Assembly (NCBI RefSeq): GCF_019160155.1
Contig: NZ_JAFNIH010000023.1
Location: forward strand, 297,897-361,896
Length of the DNA: 64,000 bases
Source: Pinisolibacter aquiterrae
Lineage (GTDB): Bacteria > Pseudomonadota > Alphaproteobacteria > Rhizobiales > Ancalomicrobiaceae
Reading direction: 5' to 3'
Both the position numbers and the translations under genes were made by a program. The notes below the pieces were generated by a model. That model did not search any database and was not told the DNA's origin. It saw only the letters and a list, made by a program, of their open reading frames with translations. Numbering within the stretch: the first letter of the stretch is position 1; every line of letters starts with the position of its first letter. Positions 59,284 through 64,000 of the stretch are shown in pieces.

Positions 59284-60599
59284 AGACGGGTGGACGCCTG
59301 CAAGCCGCGATCGAGGTGCTCGACGACGTCGAGAAGCACCGCCGCCCCGTCGCCGACGCGCTGAAGGACTGGGGCCTCGCCCATCGCTTCGCCGGCTCCG
59401 GCGACCGCACCGCGATCGGATCGCTCGCCTTCGACGCACTGCGCCGCAAGGCCTCCAACGCCTGGATCATGGGCGAGGGAAGCGCGCGCGCCGCCGTCCT
59501 CGCCACCTACGCGCTGACCTGGGGCCAGGGCCTCGCCGGGCTCGAGGCGGCGCTCGCCGATCCGCACGCGCCGAAGCCGCTGACGAAGCGCGAGCGCGAG
59601 CGCCTCGCCGCCGACCCCGAGGCCGTGCTCGCCGAGGCGCCGGACGCTGTCCGCGCCGACGTGCCCGAGTGGCTCGCGCCGTCGCTGGCGAGCCTGTGGG
59701 GCGAACGGATGGTCGAGGAGGGCCAGGCCCTCGCCGATCGCGCAACCGTCGATCTGCGCGTCAACACGCTGAAGGGCGACCGCGCTCGCGCGATCGCCGC
59801 GCTCGCCGAACTCGGCGCCACCGCCTCGCCGCTGTCGCCGGTCGGCCTGCGCCTGCCCGACCTCGCGCCGACCGCCAAGCCGCCGCACGTCCCCTCGGAG
59901 GCCGCCTATCAGGAGGGCCTCGTCGAGATCCAGGACGAAGGCTCGCAGATCGCCGCGCTGGTGGCCGGTCCGCGTCCGGGCGAGCGGGTGCTCGATCTCT
60001 GCGCCGGCGGCGGCGGCAAGTCGCTCGCCATGGCCGCCACCATGGGCAATCGCGGCGCGATCTTCGCCTACGACACCGACAAGCGCCGCTTCGGCGACTT
60101 CCGCGATCGCGCCGCGCGGGCCGGGACCTCGATCGTCGAACTCCGGCCGCCGGTCGCCGGCGGCGACGCGCTGATCGATCTCGAGGGATCGATCGACTGC
60201 GTCTTCGTCGACGCGCCCTGCACCGGCACCGGCACCTGGCGCCGCCGCCCCGACGCCAAATGGCGGCTGCGTCCCAACGCGCTCGACGCGCGGATGAAGG
60301 ATCAGGATCACGTCCTCGACGAGGCCGCCCGCTTCGCCGGATCCCGCGCCCGGATCGTCTACGTGACCTGCTCGGTGTTGCGGGAAGAGAACGAGGACCG
60401 GGTCGCCGCCTTCCTCGCCCGCCACGACGGCTGGCGTCTCGCCGACCCCCTCGCCCGGCTCGCGCCGGAGACGGCGGTGGTGCTCTCCAGTTTCGTCGGC
60501 GCCCGCGACGGCGTGGGTCCGTGCCTGCGGCTGACCCCGGCCGGGGCCGGCACCGACGGGTTCTTCGCCGCCGTCCTGGAACGGGAGGACGTGGCATGA
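59280..60599 (+). CDS. rsmB: RsmB/NOP family RNA m5C methyltransferase
   Basis: 439 residues. The N-terminal ~150 residues are a helical domain as in RsmB/Sun. The methyltransferase core has VLDLCAGGGGKSLAMA (SAM site), DAPCTGTGTWRRRPDAKW with the release cysteine, and IVYVTCSVLREEN with the catalytic cysteine. It methylates a cytosine at C5 in RNA, in E. coli C967 of 16S rRNA; the exact target here is inferred and another tRNA/rRNA cytosine is possible. Overlaps both neighbours by 4 bases. Confidence 0.8.
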   Translation: MKTGGRLQAAIEVLDDVEKHRRPVADALKDWGLAHRFAGSGDRTAIGSLAFDALRRKASNAWIMGEGSARAAVLATYALTWGQGLAGLEAALADPHAPKPLTKRERERLAADPEAVLAEAPDAVRADVPEWLAPSLASLWGERMVEEGQALADRATVDLRVNTLKGDRARAIAALAELGATASPLSPVGLRLPDLAPTAKPPHVPSEAAYQEGLVEIQDEGSQIAALVAGPRPGERVLDLCAGGGGKSLAMAATMGNRGAIFAYDTDKRRFGDFRDRAARAGTSIVELRPPVAGGDALIDLEGSIDCVFVDAPCTGTGTWRRRPDAKWRLRPNALDARMKDQDHVLDEAARFAGSRARIVYVTCSVLREENEDRVAAFLARHDGWRLADPLARLAPETAVVLSSFVGARDGVGPCLRLTPAGAGTDGFFAAVLEREDVA

Positions 60600-62182
60600 G
60601 GCTGCCGGCCCTCCTCGAGGATGCGCGCGACGGGATGCTCAATCTCGTCGAGGGGTTCGACGCGCTGGCCGATCGCCGCTGGGGCTTCGCCGAACGCGAG
60701 GATCGCGCCTGGGCGCTGCTGACGCTGCTGCTGGTCGGCCATGTGCTGGTCTGGACGCTGCAGCCGCTGCTCTCGCACAACAACCTCGCCGACAGTGTCG
60801 ACATGGTCGAGAACTGGGCCTGGGGTCAGGAGTGGCAGCTCGGCTATTGGAAACATCCGCCCTTCTTCGCCTGGGTGACCGGGGCGTGGTTCGCCTTCTT
60901 CCCGCGCGCCGACTGGGCCTATTTCCTGCTCGCGGCGGTCAATTCGGCGGTCGGGCTCGCCGGGGTCTGGGCGATGACCGGGGTGATCGACGCCAGTCCG
61001 CGCCGCCGTCTCGTCGCGGTGGCGGCGCTCGCGGTGACGCCGATCTACGGGTTCCTGGCGCTGAAGTTCAACGCCAATGCCATGCTGCTCTCGGTCTGGC
61101 CGTGGGCGGCCTGGGCGTTCCTGAAGGCGGTGAAGCGGCCGGGGCTCGTCAACGGCGCCGTGCTCGGCCTGTTGCTCGCCGTCGCCATGCTGTCGAAATA
61201 CGTCTCGCTGGTGCTGGTCGTCGGCATGATCGTGGTGGTGCTCGCCGAACCGCGACGCTGGGCGCTCATACGCTCGCCGGCGGCGGTCGGGGCGGTGGTG
61301 GTCGGGCTCGTCGCCTTCGCGCCGCATGCGATCTGGATGATCGCGACCGACTTCCGCACGCTCGCCTATGCCGAACATCAACGCGCCGCCTCGACCGGGC
61401 AGTTCCTGAACTATCTGATCCGCCTGCCCTTCTCGATGCTGCTGTTCCTGGCGCCGATGATCGCCGTGGTGCTGGTGTCGCTGCCGCGCGGCGAATGGGG
61501 CGCGTTGCGGCGGGTCTTCGCCTGGGTCGCCTCGGACGGGGAGCGGCGGCGGATGTTGGGGCTCGGCATCGCGCCCTTCGTGGCGACCTGTCTGCTCGGC
61601 GCCTGGAAATGGGCGAAGCTCTCCTCGCAATGGGGCTTCCCGCTGATGTTCACCGCGTCGTGGCTGCTGGTCTCGGCGCCCGGCGTCGAGGCGCGCCGCT
61701 TCCGGCTCGACCGGGTGGCGCTGCTCGTCGCGCTGGTCTGGGCCGGGCTCGTCGCGACCGCGCCGGTGGTGAACCTCGCCGGCACGCTCGCCCAGACCAA
61801 GGTGCACGTCGACCCGCGCGCCGAACTCGCCCACGAGGTGACGCGGATCTGGCACGAGGCGAACGGCGGAGCGCGTCTCGCGGTCGTCGCCGGCACCTTC
61901 GAACTCGCCAACAACACCGCCTTCTATTCCGCCGACGCACCGTCGGTGCTGACCGAATTCGACTTCCTCAAGTCGCCGTGGCTGACGCCGGAGGGCGTGC
62001 GCCGGAGTGGGGTCGCGGTGATCTGCGACGTCGACGACGCCGATTGCGCGGCGAAGGCGCGGTCGGTTCTCGACGCCGATCCGACCCCGCGCATCGTCAC
62101 GGTTTCCAAACACTGGTTCGGCTTCGCGCTGAAGCCGCGAACCGTCCATCTCTTCCTGCGCTTGCCCGCGGCGGGCGCGTGA
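60596..62182 (+). CDS. Glycosyltransferase family 39 (ArnT/PMT-like) membrane protein
   Basis: 528 residues with about ten to twelve membrane helices in the first 410. The first periplasmic loop holds the acidic residues in NNLADSVDMVENWAWGQEW and YWKHPPFFAWVTGAWF, the typical GT39 active-site region. The C-terminal ~110 residues form a soluble periplasmic domain with two Cys (ICDVDDADCAA). It likely transfers a sugar from a polyprenyl donor to lipid A, polysaccharide or protein; the acceptor is unknown. The start overlaps the previous stop (ATGA). Confidence 0.82.
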   Translation: MRLPALLEDARDGMLNLVEGFDALADRRWGFAEREDRAWALLTLLLVGHVLVWTLQPLLSHNNLADSVDMVENWAWGQEWQLGYWKHPPFFAWVTGAWFAFFPRADWAYFLLAAVNSAVGLAGVWAMTGVIDASPRRRLVAVAALAVTPIYGFLALKFNANAMLLSVWPWAAWAFLKAVKRPGLVNGAVLGLLLAVAMLSKYVSLVLVVGMIVVVLAEPRRWALIRSPAAVGAVVVGLVAFAPHAIWMIATDFRTLAYAEHQRAASTGQFLNYLIRLPFSMLLFLAPMIAVVLVSLPRGEWGALRRVFAWVASDGERRRMLGLGIAPFVATCLLGAWKWAKLSSQWGFPLMFTASWLLVSAPGVEARRFRLDRVALLVALVWAGLVATAPVVNLAGTLAQTKVHVDPRAELAHEVTRIWHEANGGARLAVVAGTFELANNTAFYSADAPSVLTEFDFLKSPWLTPEGVRRSGVAVICDVDDADCAAKARSVLDADPTPRIVTVSKHWFGFALKPRTVHLFLRLPAAGA

Positions 62183-62275
62183 TTTAGAGCCTCTCGACGA
62201 CGGCGGCGGGTCGCGGCCCGCCGTCCCTCTTCTCCTCCGGGCGCCTTGGCCGCCTGCCCAATCCGGGGACCTCGC

Positions 62276-63841
62276 ATGACCCACGATTCGATCCTCATCA
62301 TCGACTTCGGCTCGCAGGTGACGCAGCTGATCGCCCGTCGCGTCCGCGAGACCGGGATCTATTGCGAGATCCATCCCTTCCAGAATGCCGATGCCGCCTT
62401 CGCCAAGCTGAAGCCGAAGGGCGTGATCTTCTCCGGCGGCCCGGCCTCGGTGACCGACGAGGGCAGCCCCCGCGCGCCGCAGGCGGTGTTCGACGCGGGC
62501 GTGCCGATCCTCGCGATCTGCTACGGCCAGCAGACGCTGGCGACCCAGCTCGGCGGCAAGGTCGAGGGCGGGCATGCGGCCGAGTTCGGCCGCGCCGACG
62601 TCGAGATCCTGAAGGCCTCGCCGCTCTTCGAGGGCTTCTGGGAGGTGGGCAAGCGCTATCCGGTGTGGATGAGCCACGGCGACCGCGTCACCGAGCTGCC
62701 CGCCGGCTTCGAGGTGGTGGGCACCTCGGAGAACGCTCCCTTCGCCATCGCCGTCGACGAGAAGCGCCGCTACTACACCACCATGTTCCACCCGGAGGTG
62801 GTGCACACGCCCGACGGCGGCAAGCTCCTCGCCAACTTCGTCCACGGCATCGTCGGGCTGAAGTCGGACTGGTCGATGGCGGCCTATCGCCAGGAGATGA
62901 TCGCCAAGATCCGCGCCCAAGTCGGGACCGAACGGGTGATCTGCGGGCTTTCCGGCGGCGTCGACTCCTCGGTCGCGGCGGTCTTGATCCACGAGGCGAT
63001 CGGCGATCGGCTGACCTGCATCTACGTCGATCACGGCCTCATGCGTCAGGCGGAGAGCGAGCAGGTCGTCGGCATGTTCCGCGACCACTACAACATCCCG
63101 CTCGTCCACGTGGACGCCTCGGAGACCTTCATCGGCGAGCTCGAGGGCGTCTCCGACCCGGAGACCAAGCGCAAGATCATCGGCCGGCTCTTCATCGAGA
63201 CCTTCGAGGCGGAGGCCCACAAGATCGCCGCCGACGGCAAGGGCGCGCCGACCTTCCTCGCCCAGGGCACGCTCTACCCGGACGTGATCGAGAGCGTCTC
63301 CTTCTCCGGCGGCCCGTCGGTGACGATCAAGAGCCACCACAACGTCGGCGGGCTCCCCGAGCGGATGAACATGAAGCTCGTCGAGCCGCTGCGCGAGCTC
63401 TTCAAGGACGAGGTGCGCGCGCTCGGCCGCGAGCTCGGCCTGCCCGAGAGCTTCATCGGCCGCCACCCGTTCCCCGGCCCGGGTCTCGCGATCCGCTGTC
63501 CGGGCGGCATCACCCGCGAGAAGCTCGACATCCTGCGCAAGGCCGACGCGATCTATCTCGACGAGATCCGCAAGGCGGGCCTCTACGACCAGATCTGGCA
63601 GGCCTTCGCGGTGTTGCTGCCGGTCCAGACCGTCGGCGTGATGGGCGACTACCGCACCTACGACTACGTGCTGGCGCTGCGCGCGGTCACCTCGGTCGAC
63701 GGCATGACGGCGGACTTCTACCCCTTCGACATGGCCTTCCTCGGCCGCGCCGCGACCCGCATCATCAACGAGGTGCGCGGCGTGAATCGCGTCGTCTACG
63801 ACGTGACGTCGAAGCCGCCGGGGACGATCGAGTGGGAATGA
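62276..63841 (+). CDS. guaA: GMP synthase (glutamine-hydrolysing)
   Basis: 521 residues. The class I glutaminase domain (1-200) has its nucleophile C82 in [10 protein letters not shown] and His/Glu in FHPEVVHT. The ATP-pyrophosphatase domain has the PP-loop [12 protein letters not shown], and the C-terminal dimerisation domain ends GTIEWE. It converts XMP to GMP. ATG at 62276 ([14 protein letters not shown]) is the conserved start. It follows the GT39 gene after about 90 bases. An IS3-type element begins about 30 bases past the stop. Confidence 0.96.
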   Translation: MTHDSILIIDFGSQVTQLIARRVRETGIYCEIHPFQNADAAFAKLKPKGVIFSGGPASVTDEGSPRAPQAVFDAGVPILAICYGQQTLATQLGGKVEGGHAAEFGRADVEILKASPLFEGFWEVGKRYPVWMSHGDRVTELPAGFEVVGTSENAPFAIAVDEKRRYYTTMFHPEVVHTPDGGKLLANFVHGIVGLKSDWSMAAYRQEMIAKIRAQVGTERVICGLSGGVDSSVAAVLIHEAIGDRLTCIYVDHGLMRQAESEQVVGMFRDHYNIPLVHVDASETFIGELEGVSDPETKRKIIGRLFIETFEAEAHKIAADGKGAPTFLAQGTLYPDVIESVSFSGGPSVTIKSHHNVGGLPERMNMKLVEPLRELFKDEVRALGRELGLPESFIGRHPFPGPGLAIRCPGGITREKLDILRKADAIYLDEIRKAGLYDQIWQAFAVLLPVQTVGVMGDYRTYDYVLALRAVTSVDGMTADFYPFDMAFLGRAATRIINEVRGVNRVVYDVTSKPPGTIEWE

Positions 63842-63873
63842 GGGGTGGAGACCCAAACTTACTTCACAATACA

Positions 63874-64000
63874 TGACGTGCTCCCCATTTTCCTGCCGGT
63901 CATAAGTTTGGTCCGGCGGTGATCTGGCCCTGATCGGACCGGGTGGCGAACACCGACGGCGCGAGGCCGCCGAGGCTCGAATGGGGGCGGAGGGTGTTGT
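63874..64000 (-). mobile_element. End of an IS3-family insertion sequence (continues beyond window)
   Basis: The sequence TGACGTGCTCCCC at 63874-63886 starts with TG and resembles the terminal inverted repeats of IS3-family elements in alphaproteobacteria. It is followed inward by the 3' end of a transposase frame. The other end is outside the window, so the target duplication cannot be read. The element lies just downstream of guaA and does not break it. Confidence 0.6.
63900..64000 (-). CDS. IS3-family transposase, C-terminal end (cut by window edge)
   Basis: Reading leftward from the edge, the frame gives NTLRPHSSLGGLAPSVFATR and ends ITAGPNL before a TGA at 63902-63900. The RPHSSLG motif near the C-terminus is the standard end of the rve-type integrase core of IS3 OrfB proteins. 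Only 33 residues are in the window, so subgroup and intactness cannot be judged. Confidence 0.75.
   Translation of the reverse strand, partial: NTLRPHSSLGGLAPSVFATRSDQGQITAGPNL

Noticed and set aside
60359..63874. A leftward open frame of about 1170 codons opposite guaA and the GT39 gene
   Set aside because: Antisense to guaA, the GT39 gene and part of rsmB; composition is Arg/Asp/His/Gly low-complexity with no domain.

Overview
The window is a GC-rich, gene-dense stretch of an alphaproteobacterial chromosome. The order of housekeeping genes points to the Hyphomicrobiales (Rhizobiales): fabD-fabG-acpP-fabF-mltG-yicC-gmk facing lptF-lptG-lptD-surA-pdxA-rsmA; rpsF-rpsR-DUF2232-rplI followed by dnaB-alr-radA-cvpA-purF-SDR; yfgM-bamB-der; and guaB to guaA with an rsmB-like gene between. 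A genus cannot be named from this evidence. Nearly everything is core chromosome. The only mobile DNA seen is the end of an IS3-type element at the right edge, just past guaA.

Layout. 1-3.3 kb: the start of a TetR repressor, an AAA+ ATPase with an unrecognised N-terminal half, and a cation/Ca2+ antiporter. 3.4-5.4 kb (minus): holC and pepA. 5.7-13.5 kb (plus): the LPS export operon lptF-lptG-lptD, a SurA-like chaperone, pdxA and rsmA. 13.6-20.8 kb (minus): gmk, yicC, mltG and the type II fatty acid cluster fabF-acpP-fabG-fabD. 21-24 kb: a haemolysin III family membrane protein and a chemoreceptor. 24.6-27.1 kb: rpsF-rpsR-DUF2232-rplI. 27.2-30.0 kb (minus): a cytochrome c, YeeE/YedE transporter and triple-rhodanese cassette inserted between rplI and dnaB. 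30.6-41.0 kb: dnaB, alr, radA, cvpA, purF, an SDR and mntP, with an MFS exporter and a MOSC protein on the other strand. 41.1-44.6 kb (minus): yfgM-bamB-der. 44.8-46.3 kb: NnrU-family protein and an atypical CDF transporter. 46.4-51.7 kb: ugpC divergent from ugpA-ugpE-ugpB-gpdQ, a glycerol-3-phosphate/glycerophosphodiester uptake unit. 51.8-54.5 kb: tRNA-Gln, Ppx/GppA phosphatase, rlmE. 54.6-56.5 kb: two exported unknowns and a bacteriohemerythrin. 56.7-63.8 kb: guaB, a MAPEG protein, a membrane unknown, an RsmB/NOP methyltransferase, a GT39-type transferase and guaA.

Much of the new information lies between genes: a manganese (yybP-ykoY) riboswitch ahead of mntP; Pho-box candidates in the ugpC/ugpA divergent promoter, agreeing with a GpdQ-type phosphodiesterase at the end of that operon; an alphaproteobacterial-type LexA box candidate (GAAC-N7-GAAC) between the MOSC gene and radA; three regularly spaced mini-hairpins upstream of cvpA-purF; clear terminators after fabG, rplI and mntP; and AT-rich islands upstream of rpsF and upstream of the sulfur cassette. 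The most system-like accessory unit is the cytochrome c / YeeE / triple-rhodanese cassette, read here as thiosulfate or sulfane-sulfur import and handling. No CRISPR array, prophage or recognised defence island was seen.
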